From contig CANJLB010000011.1 of NCBI GenBank assembly GCA_947475065.1, forward strand, positions 31,071 to 95,070: a DNA stretch of 64,000 nt, written 5' to 3'. The DNA is from Opitutia bacterium. GTDB lineage: Bacteria; Verrucomicrobiota; Verrucomicrobiia; Opitutales; Opitutaceae. The stretch's first letter is position 1. Each line of letters starts with the position of its first letter. Shown one piece after another: positions 1 to 9,302 of this stretch. A program made the translations under genes and the position numbers. The notes under the pieces were generated by a model. That model saw nothing but the letters and a program-made list of their open reading frames with translations. It was not told where the DNA came from and searched no databases.

Positions 1-24
1 GGCAGACAACTTGGTTCTGAAACC

Positions 25-282
25 ATGCTGCGCGCGCTTCTCCGCAATCTTTTCCACCGGCCGTCCGGCCGCATGGATCGGCGCAGCCGCACCGCGCAGG
101 TACGCCAGGCTCAGTTCATGAGCTTCGTCGAGGCCAACGGCTGCCTGCCGCCGCGCCGGCTCGGCGCGTACGACGCGCGTCTGCGCCGGACCCGCGTGTT
201 CCGCCGGCTTGCGTTCACGGGCCTGGCTGCGCTGGGCACATGGTTCGCGGTCGAGAGCGCACACGCCTTGGCAAGATTTTAG
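25..282 (+). CDS. Small Arg-rich hypothetical membrane protein
   Basis: I do not recognise this 85-residue protein. Its first 60 residues are rich in arginine (runs such as RMDRRSR and RLRRTRVFRR). A hydrophobic stretch follows at about residues 62-79, ending five residues before the C-terminus, so it could be tail-anchored in the inner membrane with the basic part in the cytoplasm. No Shine-Dalgarno sequence is evident. It stands alone, convergent with the minus-strand slyX-like/response-regulator pair. It could be a genuine small gene or a chance GC-rich frame; the hydrophobic tail after a basic region slightly favours a real gene. Confidence 0.45.
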   Translation: MLRALLRNLFHRPSGRMDRRSRTAQVRQAQFMSFVEANGCLPPRRLGAYDARLRRTRVFRRLAFTGLAALGTWFAVESAHALARF

Positions 283-457
283 ACTTGGGAGCCGCAATCC
301 GGACGGGTGATTCCTCCCGCTTCGGTGCAGTGTCCCTGGTCCGATTGGTGTGGATTGGGAAATCTCCCGCCCACTCTCCCTCATCGGAGGACAAAACTTG
401 AATCCGCAAAGTGCGAGGAATGCTGAGCACAGTTTTTCCCGCGTTTCGGCGGTTATT

Positions 458-679
458 TTAGTAATGCGGTGGACGCTCGTCCATTCCCTCCGGCAAGTCA
501 CCGGCTTCCCCGGCCGGGCCACCCCCGCTTTCAGCCAGCCGCAGGCGCAGCGCGGTGAGCGCACGTTGCAGGCGCAGGTTGTCCTCGTGCAGGCCGAGCA
601 TCGCCTTGTCCTGCTCGGCCACATGGCGCTCCAGCCATACGAGGCGTTCCTCGAGGCGGTCAGTTCTATCGTTCGACAT
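458..679 (-). CDS. slyX: SlyX-like coiled-coil protein
   Basis: A 73-residue protein with the SlyX-family layout: a heptad-rich N-terminal helix (LEERLVWLERHVAEQDKAM) followed by a flexible linker and the PPHY C-terminus that marks the family. SlyX proteins are small, probably oligomeric coiled coils of unknown biochemical role. The start overlaps the end of the upstream response-regulator gene by 14 bp, so the two are probably translated from one message. This suggests co-expression, not a shared function. Family assignment is fairly safe; function is open. Confidence 0.75.
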   Translation of the reverse strand: MSNDRTDRLEERLVWLERHVAEQDKAMLGLHEDNLRLQRALTALRLRLAESGGGPAGEAGDLPEGMDERPPHY

Positions 680-1277
680 GAGGAGGCTGGGTCTTCGGTG
701 CGGTGGGAGCGGTGCCGCGAAGTGCGACGATCTCCGGCAAGACTATGCGGGTATAGCAATCCGGACAGATGGAATGGCTGAAGTCCGTGCCGGTGCGCGC
801 GTTGATGTAGCCCTCGATCTGCTGCCAGTAGTTCTGGTCGTCACGGATTTTTTTACAATAGCCGCAGATGGGGAGAAATTCTTCAAGCTGCCGCACCTGC
901 GTGGCAAAGCGCAGTATGCGCTCGGCCACGCGCAGGCGCATCCAGATCTCCTGCACATCGAGCGGCTTGCTGAGAAAGTCATCCACGCCCGCCTCGATCG
1001 CCTCGCGCTGGTTGTCCTCCGTGGCGTCTCGGCCGGTGAGCAGAATAAAATACACGTAGTCCGCACCGACGCGCCCGCGCACCGCGCGGCACAGGCCGAG
1101 ACCATCGAGCCCTGGCATCATCCAGTCGCTCACGATCACGCGCACGGGATCGCTTGCCAGGGCCCGCAACGCCGCTTCGCCATCGGCGGCTTCCACACTT
1201 TCGTGTCCGAGGCGACGCAACGCCTGCCGGAGCACGGTGCGGGCGACAGGATCGTCTTCGGCGATGAGGATTTTCAT
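666..1277 (-). CDS. Response regulator with C-terminal four-cysteine module
   Basis: Residues 1-120 form a CheY-like receiver: acidic pocket EDD near residue 8, phospho-acceptor Asp in SDWMMPG, switch Thr in ILLTGRD, and Lys in the SKPL motif. There is no DNA-binding or enzymatic output domain. The C-terminal part instead carries ICGYCKKIRDD, then a Trp-containing segment, then ICPDCY. That arrangement of two CxxC pairs (Cys at the loop ends) looks able to bind zinc. The same signature is known at the ends of many bacterial sensor kinases and regulators, but its role is not established. No partner kinase is adjacent. The gene overlaps the downstream slyX-like gene by 14 bp. Confidence 0.85.
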   Translation of the reverse strand: MKILIAEDDPVARTVLRQALRRLGHESVEAADGEAALRALASDPVRVIVSDWMMPGLDGLGLCRAVRGRVGADYVYFILLTGRDATEDNQREAIEAGVDDFLSKPLDVQEIWMRLRVAERILRFATQVRQLEEFLPICGYCKKIRDDQNYWQQIEGYINARTGTDFSHSICPDCYTRIVLPEIVALRGTAPTAPKTQPPHVER

Positions 1278-1337
1278 GGGAGGGGTGACGGACCATGTGC
1301 AGAAAACCGCGGCGGCTTCAAGCGTAGGGTTCGGCCT

Positions 1338-3566
1338 TCACGCCAGCAGCCGGCGCAGCTCCGCCGGCTCCGTGACCGGTGCCTGGCATGAAAAGTCCTC
1401 GCACACATAGGCGCTGGCCCGACCGTCGCGTGGCGTCATCGCCGCAGTCCATGGCAGTGCCGGTCCGGCATGGACGAGTGCGCGGCGCGGGCCAGGCCGC
1501 TCGCGCACCACTGCCGCCAGCGCCTGAAAATCCGCCGCCCCCGGGTCGCCCGCGAGCACCGCTTGGCGCGGCGGCTCCAGCCCACGCTCCACAGCGCAGA
1601 GCATCTCGGGCAACGCGTGCGGCATCTCCAACCAGCGCGCCTGAAACGCCCCGATGGCCCGCAACGCACGGGCGCGGGCCGTGTCGTCATGAAAAATCGC
1701 CGCGAGCCGCAGCAGATTGGCCGCGGCGATGGAGCTCGGCGACGGCTCCGCGCCATCCGAGTCTTCCTTCAGTCGCAGCACGATGTCCGTCGCACCCGCG
1801 GCCGAGTTGAACCAGCCGCCCGCCGCCTCATCCCAGAACAGCGCGTCCATCGTCGCCTGCACCCTCGCCGCCCAGCTCAGCCATCGCGCGTCAAATGTCA
1901 CCTCGTAGAGGTCAAGCAGACCGGCGGCAAGCAACGCGTAGTCCTCCGCAAACCCCTCCGTCGCCCCTCGCCCCTCGCGCCAGCAGCGGAACAGCACATC
2001 GCGCGCATCGTCCCACAGCTCGCGCTCAATAAATTCCGCCGTCCGCACCGCCGCCGCAAGGCATCGCCCGCGCGTCTCCCCGAGGCATTCTGCCGGGCTG
2101 GTCGCGCCGCGCGCGAGCGCCGAGAGCATCAGTCCATTCCAGGCAGTAATGATCTTGTCATCGAGGTGAGGACGCGGCCGGGCGGCGCGCACGGCGCGCA
2201 GTTTTTCCAGCCCGGCCCCGAGCGACGCCGCCGCCATCGCCGGATCGAGCCCGAGCTTCCGCGCCGTTTCGGAGAGCGGACGGGTCTGTGCCAGGATGTT
2301 TGTGCCCGTGAACTCACCGTGCGGGTCGCGCTGCGCCGACACGTTGCCCTCCGGTTTCACGCCAAAGTGCGCGCAGCACAGCCCCGCGTCGGTCCCAAGC
2401 GCGCTGGTGATCTCTGCGTGGGGCCAGACGTAATACGCCCCCTCGGTCTTCACTTCCTTCCCGGCTGCATGCCCCTCGCTTTCCGCTCCTGGGGTTGCGG
2501 CCGCCGCCCGCACCGAATCCGCATCCTCCGCCGAGAAAAATCCGCCGCCCGGTGCGGTGAGGTCGCGCAGCACATAGTCAAAAATTCCGCGTGCAATCCA
2601 TGCGAAGCGCTCATCGCCCGTGGCGAGATGCGCGTCGAGGGCGTTCACCGCGATCTGCGCCTGATCGTAGAGCATTTTCTCGAAATGCGGCACGAACCAC
2701 TCCGCGTCCACCGCATAGCGGTGAAACCCGCCGCCCACATGGTCGTGGATGCCGCCGCCCGCCATTTTTTGCAACGTGACCGCCGCCATGCGCACCGCTT
2801 CGCGGCCCAGTTCGGAGTCCGCCCCTTGGAGCACCGCGACGCGAAACAGGAAATTCAGGTTGGATGCACACGGAAATTTCGGCGCACCGCCGAAACCGCC
2901 GTGCTGCGGGTCAAATGCCTCGTAATAATGCTGGAAACCGCGCCCGAAGGCTGCGCCGCCCGCCTCGGCCAGACTGGCGTCCGCGTCCGAAAGTCCGGAG
3001 CCGGACGCGGAATCGGCGGGCCGGGCTGCTCCCTTCCCGGCGCCCGGCCGCTGCCCCTCAGCCCTCGCCTGCCCCCGTAGCACGCCGATCACCCTCTCCG
3101 CCTCGGCAACGAGCTTCTCCCTCTCACTCTCCCAGCCCTTGGCGATGGCACGCAGCACGGACGCTAAGCCCGGCCGCCCGGACCGGTCCTCCGGCGGGAA
3201 ATAGGTCCCGCCATGAAACGGTTTCAATTCTGGCGTGAGCCAGGCGCTCAGCGGCCAGCCGCCGTGCCCGGTGAGAGCCTGCACATAGGTCATATAGACT
3301 TTATCCACGTCGGGCCGTTCCTCACGGTCAACCTTGACGGGGACAAAATGCGCGTTGAGCAGCGCGGCGATGTCCGCGTGCTCGAACGACTCGTGCGCCA
3401 TGACATGGCACCAGTGGCAGGTTGAGTAGCCGATGCTCAGAAAAATCGGCTTCTGCTCAGCCCGCGCTTTTGCAAAGGCCGTCTCGCCCCACGGGAGCCA
3501 CGCGACAGGATTGTCGGCGTGCTGGCGAAGGTAGGGAGAATTTTCGCGCGCGAGGGCGTTGGGCAT
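1338..3566 (-). CDS. Thioredoxin-fold DUF255 protein (YyaL/SPATA20 family)
   Basis: About 742 residues from the chosen start [13 protein letters not shown]. The frame is open further upstream, but that extension would run into the divergent ABC-F gene and is Arg/Ser-rich junk. The N-terminal domain is thioredoxin-like with CHWC at residues 50-53 within the family signature [14 protein letters not shown], followed by KVDREERPD and GGWPLS. The rest is the (alpha/alpha)6-barrel half, with [10 protein letters not shown] and a [12 protein letters not shown] motif. The family is widespread, and a redox or carbohydrate-modifying role has been proposed without proof. A low-complexity Ala/Gly/Ser insert sits around residues 225-260. 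Family assignment is secure, function is not. Confidence 0.9.
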   Translation of the reverse strand: MPNALARENSPYLRQHADNPVAWLPWGETAFAKARAEQKPIFLSIGYSTCHWCHVMAHESFEHADIAALLNAHFVPVKVDREERPDVDKVYMTYVQALTGHGGWPLSAWLTPELKPFHGGTYFPPEDRSGRPGLASVLRAIAKGWESEREKLVAEAERVIGVLRGQARAEGQRPGAGKGAARPADSASGSGLSDADASLAEAGGAAFGRGFQHYYEAFDPQHGGFGGAPKFPCASNLNFLFRVAVLQGADSELGREAVRMAAVTLQKMAGGGIHDHVGGGFHRYAVDAEWFVPHFEKMLYDQAQIAVNALDAHLATGDERFAWIARGIFDYVLRDLTAPGGGFFSAEDADSVRAAAATPGAESEGHAAGKEVKTEGAYYVWPHAEITSALGTDAGLCCAHFGVKPEGNVSAQRDPHGEFTGTNILAQTRPLSETARKLGLDPAMAAASLGAGLEKLRAVRAARPRPHLDDKIITAWNGLMLSALARGATSPAECLGETRGRCLAAAVRTAEFIERELWDDARDVLFRCWREGRGATEGFAEDYALLAAGLLDLYEVTFDARWLSWAARVQATMDALFWDEAAGGWFNSAAGATDIVLRLKEDSDGAEPSPSSIAAANLLRLAAIFHDDTARARALRAIGAFQARWLEMPHALPEMLCAVERGLEPPRQAVLAGDPGAADFQALAAVVRERPGPRRALVHAGPALPWTAAMTPRDGRASAYVCEDFSCQAPVTEPAELRRLLA

Positions 3567-3726
3567 GGGCAAAGAGCTGAGCGACGAAACGCGCGGAAAG
3601 CACGAAAAACTGGCGGCCAAAACAAGGCCGGCCTGTGACCGCCGGGCCCTGCTCCGCCCCGTTCGCGCGAAATTCTCCCCCTGCCATTGACGCGCGCGCG
3701 CCGAACCAGTTGACTGGCCGGTTCCG

Positions 3727-5619
3727 ATGCTCACCATCGCCGACGTTTCCAAATCCTACGGCACCCGCGAACTCTTCGCGGACGTGTCGCTTTTCATTGC
3801 CCGCACCGACCGCTACGGCCTGGTCGGCCCCAACGGCGCGGGCAAGTCCACGCTCTTCAACCTCATCCTGGGCGAAGAAGCGCCGGACGACGGCACCATC
3901 GAGTGGGAGCGCGGCGCAGACTTTGGTTTCCTGCCGCAGGAGAGCGCGCCGGTCGGCAACGAGACGATCATCCAGATTGCCACCAGCGGAAAAAAACTGC
4001 TGCCGGAGAACGACGACGACTACGACATTGACTACACGCTGGAGCCGCGCGCAAAGAAAATCCTCGCCGGCCTCGGCTTCCGCGAAGGCGACAGCGACAA
4101 GCTCGCCAAAACCTTCTCCGGGGGCTGGGTGATGCGCGCCCATCTTGCGCGGCTGCTCGTGGCCGAGCCCGCCCTGCTCCTTCTCGACGAGCCGACCAAC
4201 CATCTCGACCTCGAGGCGCTGCTGTGGTTTCAGGACTACCTCACACGCTACCCCGGCGGCCTGGTTGTCATTTCGCACGACCGCGCCTTTCTCAATGCCC
4301 TCTGCACCGGCATCCTCGAGCTGCGAAGCTGCCGCCTAAACCGCTATACCGGCAACTACGACGACTATCTCGCCGAGAAAGAGGCGCGCAAGGAGCAGCA
4401 GGCGGCGGCGTTCAAGAACCAGCAGCGCGAGATCGCCCATCTCCAAAAGTTCGTGGATCGCTTCGGGGCGAAAGCCTCGATGGCTTCGCGGGCGAAGTCG
4501 AAGGAGAAGCAAATCGAGCGCCTTGAGGCCGTGGCCGTCGAGGAGCCGCAGGACGAACTGAAGCGGATTCATTTCAAGTTTCCCCAGCCGCCGCGTTCAG
4601 GTCTGAAGGTCATCGAGCTTGAACACGTGCAGCAGGCCTACGGCGAACATGTCGTCTACCGCGACTTGAACTTCAGCTGTGAGCGCGGCCAGCGCATCGT
4701 GCTGGTTGGCCCCAACGGCGCGGGCAAGTCCACGCTCCTCAAAATCCTCGGGGACGTCATCCCCATCCAGGGCGGGGCGCGCGAGCTCGGCAGCAACGTG
4801 ATCACCGGCTACTTTGCGCAAAACCGCCTCGACAACCTGCACGCCGACGCGACCGTGTTTGAAAACGTGATGGAGCTGCGGACGAATGAAAACCAGCTCA
4901 CCGAGCAACAGGCCCGGGCCATTCTCGGCGCCTTTCTTTTTCGCAAGGATGATGTCCATAAAAAGGTCTCCGTTCTTTCCGGTGGCGAAAAATCCCGTCT
5001 CGCGCTCGCACGGCTCCTCGTGAAACCGCCCAATCTTTTGCTCATGGACGAGCCGACGACCCATCTGGACATCGCCTCGATTGACGCGCTCGTCGGCGCG
5101 CTGAAAAGCTACGAAGGCACGCTCATCTTTATCAGCCACGACGTGCATTTCATCCGGCAACTGGCCCAAAACGTCCTGCACGTCCACTCTGGCCGGCTCA
5201 CGCCCTACGCCGGCAACTACGACTACTACCTCGACAAGTCGAAAGCTTCCAACGAGCGCGCCGCGCTCACCGCCGGTTTCACCGATGCGCGGCCGAAACA
5301 GCACCAAGTCTCCGGCGGCGCCAACCCCGGCCCCGGCCGGACACCGGGGGCAGCGACCCCGGCTCCCGCCAAACCCAAGCCCAATCCCGTCGAGGTAAAA
5401 ACGCTGCGTGCCGAGGTCGGGCATCTCGAGGAGAACGTCTCCAAGCTCGAAGCGAAACAAAACGAGCTTACGGCCGCCCTCGAGGCGCCCGAGACCTACA
5501 CTCAACCCGGCAAGGCCCAGCACCTGAACCGCGAGCTCAGCGTCATTGTGGACCAGCTCACCGCCGCGACCGCCGCATGGGAGCAGGCCGCCGGCCGCCT
5601 GGCCGCGCTCAGCCAATAA
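3727..5619 (+). CDS. ABC-F family ATPase (Uup/EttA-like)
   Basis: A 630-residue soluble protein with two ABC ATPase domains and no membrane segments, the ABC-F layout. Domain 1 has Walker [10 protein letters not shown] (residues 34-42), signature FSGGW and Walker [13 protein letters not shown]. Domain 2 repeats GPNGAGKST, then [15 protein letters not shown] and [12 protein letters not shown]. The linker between them is long and charged, as expected for the P-site tRNA interaction motif. The C-terminus has a Pro/Ala hinge, then a coiled coil (residues about 555-625), as in Uup. ABC-F proteins act on ribosomes (translation factors, antibiotic protection, or recovery from stalling). The exact subfamily cannot be decided by eye. 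It is divergent from the YyaL-like gene and convergent with rplQ. Confidence 0.92.
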   Translation: MLTIADVSKSYGTRELFADVSLFIARTDRYGLVGPNGAGKSTLFNLILGEEAPDDGTIEWERGADFGFLPQESAPVGNETIIQIATSGKKLLPENDDDYDIDYTLEPRAKKILAGLGFREGDSDKLAKTFSGGWVMRAHLARLLVAEPALLLLDEPTNHLDLEALLWFQDYLTRYPGGLVVISHDRAFLNALCTGILELRSCRLNRYTGNYDDYLAEKEARKEQQAAAFKNQQREIAHLQKFVDRFGAKASMASRAKSKEKQIERLEAVAVEEPQDELKRIHFKFPQPPRSGLKVIELEHVQQAYGEHVVYRDLNFSCERGQRIVLVGPNGAGKSTLLKILGDVIPIQGGARELGSNVITGYFAQNRLDNLHADATVFENVMELRTNENQLTEQQARAILGAFLFRKDDVHKKVSVLSGGEKSRLALARLLVKPPNLLLMDEPTTHLDIASIDALVGALKSYEGTLIFISHDVHFIRQLAQNVLHVHSGRLTPYAGNYDYYLDKSKASNERAALTAGFTDARPKQHQVSGGANPGPGRTPGAATPAPAKPKPNPVEVKTLRAEVGHLEENVSKLEAKQNELTAALEAPETYTQPGKAQHLNRELSVIVDQLTAATAAWEQAAGRLAALSQ

Positions 5620-5730
5620 CAGCCACCCGCCCGGCCGGATCTGGCAACAGACACGGCTTGCAGCTCATCCGGCCTCCGCCCCGGTGGCATCTCAACCGCG
5701 CACGGCTGCACCCGTGGACCCGACTGACAA

Positions 5731-5763
5731 AACGCCTGCCATGCACACGGCACGGCAGGCGTT
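5731..5763. terminator. Bidirectional hairpin terminator between ABC-F gene and rplQ
   Basis: A perfect 10-bp inverted repeat, AACGCCTGCC at 5731-5740 and GGCAGGCGTT at 5754-5763, encloses a 13-nt loop. It lies in the gap between the convergent ABC-F gene and rplQ. The flanks are modestly T-rich in both reading directions (GTTTG after it on plus, TTGTC on minus), so it could stop both transcripts, including the long ribosomal one. Confidence 0.65.
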
Positions 5764-5786
5764 GTTTGCCAGCATTGGGCTGGCGA

Positions 5787-6293
5787 TCAGGCCTTCGCTT
5801 CGGGCTCTGCAGGCACCACGGGTGCCGCAGTTGCTTCGGCCGCAGGCGTGGCCTTCGTCTTGGCGGATTTGGCGGATTTGCGGCCCTTGGACTTTTTGTA
5901 GCCCGTGTCATCAGCCTTGACGAACTCGATGATGGCCAGCTCGGCGGCATCGCTGATGCGTTGCGGACCAAGCTTGTAGATACGGGTGTAGCCGCCGGGA
6001 CGGCTGACGAATTCCTTGTATTTTTCGTTGAAAAGGAGCGTGACCGCAGTCTCGTCGCGCACGGCGGAGAGCGCGACGCGGCGCAGGTGGATGGCGTCCT
6101 TCTTCTCGGTCTTGGCCGCAGCCTGCTTGGCCTTGGTGATGACCTTTTCGATGAAGGGCCGGAGCGCCTTCGCCTTGGTAAGGGTGGTTTCGATCCGGCC
6201 GTGTGTGATGAGCGCGGCCGCGAGGTTGGAGAGCATCGCGCGGCGATGTCCGATGGTGACGCCGAGGGAGGCGTGGTGTTTTCCGTGACGCAT
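5787..6293 (-). CDS. rplQ: 50S ribosomal protein L17
   Basis: A 168-residue protein beginning MRHGKHHASLGVTIGHRRAML, a clear L17 N-terminus, with the conserved helices through RIYKLGPQRISDAAELAIIEFV. Normal bacterial L17 is about 120-127 residues. The surplus 40 or so residues are a Lys/Ala/Pro/Glu-rich tail that probably stays disordered on the ribosome surface. It is the last gene of the ribosomal cluster, 171 bp downstream of rpoA with a strong hairpin between them, and is followed by a terminator. Confidence 0.97.
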   Translation of the reverse strand: MRHGKHHASLGVTIGHRRAMLSNLAAALITHGRIETTLTKAKALRPFIEKVITKAKQAAAKTEKKDAIHLRRVALSAVRDETAVTLLFNEKYKEFVSRPGGYTRIYKLGPQRISDAAELAIIEFVKADDTGYKKSKGRKSAKSAKTKATPAAEATAAPVVPAEPEAKA

Positions 6294-6390
6294 GGTGTTT
6301 TGGTTTTAGGCGGTTCCCGATCGGCAATCCGGTCGCAGCGTTGGGCGGCAGCGGACGGCGCGAGAACCGAAATTAAGTTGAAGGTAAGTG

Positions 6391-6451
6391 GCGGGGGAGC
6401 GAAGGGTGGAACGCTGCGGTTCGAGCCATGCTCGCCACCCGCCGCCCCCGC
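6391..6451 (-). promoter_or_regulatory. Large imperfect hairpin in the rpoA-rplQ gap
   Basis: Nested inverted repeats: GCGGGGG (6391-6397) pairs with CCCCCGC (6445-6451), GGGTGG (6404-6409) with CCACCC (6435-6440), and an apical CGAGC/GCTCG stem lies at 6422-6434. In the transcript this would be a long, very GC-rich stem with one internal loop, just downstream of rpoA. No T-run follows, so it is not a standard intrinsic terminator. RNA processing, 3'-end protection or partial attenuation are possible roles. Confidence 0.5.
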
Positions 6452-6464
6452 TCCTAGTTTCGCG

Positions 6465-7466
6465 TCAGCCTTCCTTCTTGGTATCGAGGAGGCGCTCGTC
6501 AAACTTCATCCCGAGGGAGAGGCCCAGCGCCTCAAGCTTTTCCTTGATCTCGTTGAGTGACTTTTTGCCGAAATTGCGATACTTGAGCATCTCCTGCTCG
6601 GTCTTCATCGCCAGCTCGCCGACGGTGGTGATGTTCGCGTTGTTGAGACAGTTCGCGGCACGGACCGAGAGCTCGATCTCGTTGACCGACATGTTGAGGA
6701 GCTTGCGCAGCTTGTTCTGTTCGTCAGAGACCTCGTTCTGTTTGCTGTCAAACTCATACTGCTCCTGGCTCGCGCGGTCGAAGACATCGAGGTGGTGCTT
6801 GAGGATGGACGATCCCTGCTTCAGGGCGTCTTCCGGAGTGATACGGCCGTCGGTCCAAATCTCCATGATCAGCTTGTCGTAGTCGGTGATCTGGCCGACC
6901 CGGGTGGCCTCGACCGAATATTTGACGAGACGGACGGGGGCGAAAACCGAGTCAATGGGAATCACTCCGATGGCCTGTTCCTCTTTCTTGTTCTCAACGC
7001 CAGGGCAGTAGCCGCGGCCGGTCTTGATCTCGACCTCGGCCTCGAAGGCCCGCTTGGCGCTGAGCGTGCAGATCAGCTGGTCGGGATTGACGACCGTGAT
7101 GTTGGCGTCGGCCTGCAGGTCGGCGGCGGTGACGCGGCCGGCCTTGGCCGCCTTGAGCGTCAGGGTAACTGGCTCGCGCTTCTGGGAGACGACGAGCACC
7201 TTTTTGAGATTGAGCACGATATCGGTCACGTCCTCGACGACGCCGTCCACGGACTGAAACTCGTGGTTCACACCTTCAATCTTGATGGAGGAGATGGCGC
7301 TGCCCTCGATCGAGCCGAGCAGAATCCGGCGGAGGGAGTTGCCGATGGTGTGACCAAAGCCGGCCTCAAAGGGCTCGGCGATGAACTTGGCGTAGGTCGG
7401 CGTGGAGCCTTCCTCAACCTTGGTAAGCTTGTTGGGGAGTTCGAATTTTCCGAGGCGTTTGGACAT
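6465..7466 (-). CDS. rpoA: RNA polymerase subunit alpha
   Basis: A 333-residue alpha subunit. The N-terminal dimerisation domain includes GFGHTIGNSLRRILL and EGVNHEFQSVDGVVEDV. The C-terminal domain includes ELSVRAANCLNNANI and KYRNFGKKSLNEIKEKL, the residues that contact UP elements and activators. Length is close to the family norm (about 330). It sits between rpsD and rplQ as in most bacteria, with an unusually wide 102-bp gap to rpsD upstream. Confidence 0.98.
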   Translation of the reverse strand: MSKRLGKFELPNKLTKVEEGSTPTYAKFIAEPFEAGFGHTIGNSLRRILLGSIEGSAISSIKIEGVNHEFQSVDGVVEDVTDIVLNLKKVLVVSQKREPVTLTLKAAKAGRVTAADLQADANITVVNPDQLICTLSAKRAFEAEVEIKTGRGYCPGVENKKEEQAIGVIPIDSVFAPVRLVKYSVEATRVGQITDYDKLIMEIWTDGRITPEDALKQGSSILKHHLDVFDRASQEQYEFDSKQNEVSDEQNKLRKLLNMSVNEIELSVRAANCLNNANITTVGELAMKTEQEMLKYRNFGKKSLNEIKEKLEALGLSLGMKFDERLLDTKKEG

Positions 7467-7568
7467 GGCGGATGAGTTTTTGAGTCTGAGTAAGATGAAG
7501 ATGCAGGATGACGTGGAGGCGGCGCGGCGGCCGCGGACGGACGTGCCACGGCGGGCACGCCGGCGGAA

Positions 7569-8180
7569 TCAGAAGCGGGAGTAGAACTCGACGATGAGCT
7601 GATCGTTGACCTCGGGGGCCATCTCGTCGCGCTTGGGCAGACGGACGACGGTGGCCTTGAACTGCTCGGCGTTGAGCGCGAGCCATCCGGGGACGGCACG
7701 GGCGCGATTATCCTCAAGGTTGCGCGTGGCGAGCTGGCGGGCGGCCGGGCGATCCTTGATTTCCAGTTCGTCGCCAGGCTGCACGTTGTAACTCGCGATG
7801 TCCACCTTGTGGCCGTTCACCCGGACATGGCCATGGTTGACGAACTGGCGGGCGGCCGCGCGGGAGCGCGCAAAGCCGAGCAGGTAGATGACGCTGTCGA
7901 GGCGCGTCTCCAACAGCTGGAGGAAACGTTCACCGGTGACGCCGCGCTCCGACTTGGCGATGGCGAACACCCGGCGGAACTGGCGCTCAAGCACACCGTA
8001 GATGGCACGGAGCTTCTGCTTTTCACGCAGGCCGACCGCGTATTCGGAGTGCTTGCTCCGGGACTTGGGGCCGTGAACGCCAGGAGGAAAATTGCGGCGC
8101 TCAAACGCCTTGCCAGAGCCCAGAATGAACTGGCCAAAGCGGCGGCTGATGCGGGTGGTGGGGCCGGTATAACGAGCCAT
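7569..8180 (-). CDS. rpsD: 30S ribosomal protein S4
   Basis: A 203-residue S4 starting MARYTGPTTRISRRFGQFIL, with the S4 RNA-binding fold (RLDSVIYLLGFARSRAAARQFVNHGHVRVNGHKVDI). S4 binds 16S rRNA early in assembly and in some bacteria represses its own operon. The N-terminus has no zinc-binding cysteines, so it is the zinc-independent form. It lies 43 bp downstream of rpsK. Confidence 0.97.
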   Translation of the reverse strand: MARYTGPTTRISRRFGQFILGSGKAFERRNFPPGVHGPKSRSKHSEYAVGLREKQKLRAIYGVLERQFRRVFAIAKSERGVTGERFLQLLETRLDSVIYLLGFARSRAAARQFVNHGHVRVNGHKVDIASYNVQPGDELEIKDRPAARQLATRNLEDNRARAVPGWLALNAEQFKATVVRLPKRDEMAPEVNDQLIVEFYSRF

Positions 8181-8223
8181 GGAGATTTATGATTTACGAT
8201 TGGAGATTAGGATGGCCGGCGGT

Positions 8224-8838
8224 TTAGACGCGGCGGCGTTTGCGCGGACGGCAGCCGTTGTGCGGGATCGGGGTGACATCAATGATGGAGTGGATTTCCA
8301 GACCGATGGCCTGCAGCGCCCGAATGGCCGAGTCCCGGCCGAGGCCGGGGCCGGAAATGCGAATAACCACATCCTTCAGGCCGTGCGACATGGCGTTGCG
8401 GGCGGCGTCCTGCGCGACCACCTGGGCGGCGTAGGCGGTGGACTTGCGAGAGCCGCGGAAGTTGCACTTGCCGGCCGTGGAGGAGGCGATGACCGCGCCC
8501 TTCTGGTCGGTGATGGAAACGATGGTGTTGTTGAACGAGGCGAGGACATGGACAATGCCCGAGGTGACATTCTTTGAACCCTTGGCCTTGCGGACCTTGA
8601 TCGCCCCCATCTCTTCGCGGAGGAGTTCCTCAGCGGTGGGCTGGCGGGCGACTCCGCCGATCATCTCGACGGGCTTCGCCGGAGCTGCGGGAGCCCCAGT
8701 GCCGTCGGCCGGGGCGGCCTTGGGCGACTTGGGAGTTTTTTCGGCAGCGACCACGGAACCTTCCGGGGCGGGTGCGGATACAGGGGCGTCCTTCTTGGGC
8801 GCACGTTCTTTTTTGGGAGCGGACTTTTCTTCGGCCAT
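8224..8838 (-). CDS. rpsK: 30S ribosomal protein S11 with long N-terminal extension
   Basis: The core from about residue 80 to 204 is standard S11 ([18 protein letters not shown], then [12 protein letters not shown], ending [12 protein letters not shown]). It lines the mRNA exit channel of the small subunit. S11 is normally near 129 residues; here an extra 75 or so N-terminal residues rich in Ala, Pro, Lys and Glu precede it. The extension starts at a plausible ATG 20 bp after rpsM and no internal Met precedes the core except Met59 and Met77, so a shorter product cannot be excluded. Confidence 0.95.
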   Translation of the reverse strand: MAEEKSAPKKERAPKKDAPVSAPAPEGSVVAAEKTPKSPKAAPADGTGAPAAPAKPVEMIGGVARQPTAEELLREEMGAIKVRKAKGSKNVTSGIVHVLASFNNTIVSITDQKGAVIASSTAGKCNFRGSRKSTAYAAQVVAQDAARNAMSHGLKDVVIRISGPGLGRDSAIRALQAIGLEIHSIIDVTPIPHNGCRPRKRRRV

Positions 8839-8858
8839 GTTGGGAAATTTTGAGAGGA

Positions 8859-9239
8859 TTACTCGGCGGCGGGTTTGCTAACGCCGACGGTGCGGCGGGG
8901 CCCCTTGCGGGTGCGGGCGTTGGTGCTAGTGCGCTGCCCGCGGACGGGCAGGCCTTTGCGGTGGCGGACGCCACGGTAACAGTTGATGGCCTGCAGGCGC
9001 TTCAGGTTGCCGGCCAGCTCACGGCGCAGATCGCCCTCGACCACCCACTTGTGCTCGGTGATGATGTGCAGGATTTTGTTGAGCTGCTCCTCCGTCAGGT
9101 CGGCGGCGCGCATGTTCGCGTCGAGGCCGGCCTCGACGACGACCTGATCGGCGCGCTGCGGACCGATGCCGTAGATGTAACGGAGCGAGTAGGCGATTTT
9201 CTTTTTCGCAGGAATTTCAACACCAAGGAGACGTGGCAT
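8859..9239 (-). CDS. rpsM: 30S ribosomal protein S13
   Basis: A 126-residue S13: [19 protein letters not shown], the helix-turn-helix [13 protein letters not shown], and the basic tail with [14 protein letters not shown] that reaches the P-site tRNAs. It starts 63 bp after the map stop. In many bacteria infA and/or rpmJ lie between map and rpsM, but this gap is too short for either. Confidence 0.97.
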   Translation of the reverse strand: MPRLLGVEIPAKKKIAYSLRYIYGIGPQRADQVVVEAGLDANMRAADLTEEQLNKILHIITEHKWVVEGDLRRELAGNLKRLQAINCYRGVRHRKGLPVRGQRTSTNARTRKGPRRTVGVSKPAAE

Positions 9240-9302
9240 GGGTGGTTAAGGTGGGTGGTGGGAGGTGGGAGTTAAAAGATGAAAGGGAAGAAAGGAAAGG
9301 GA

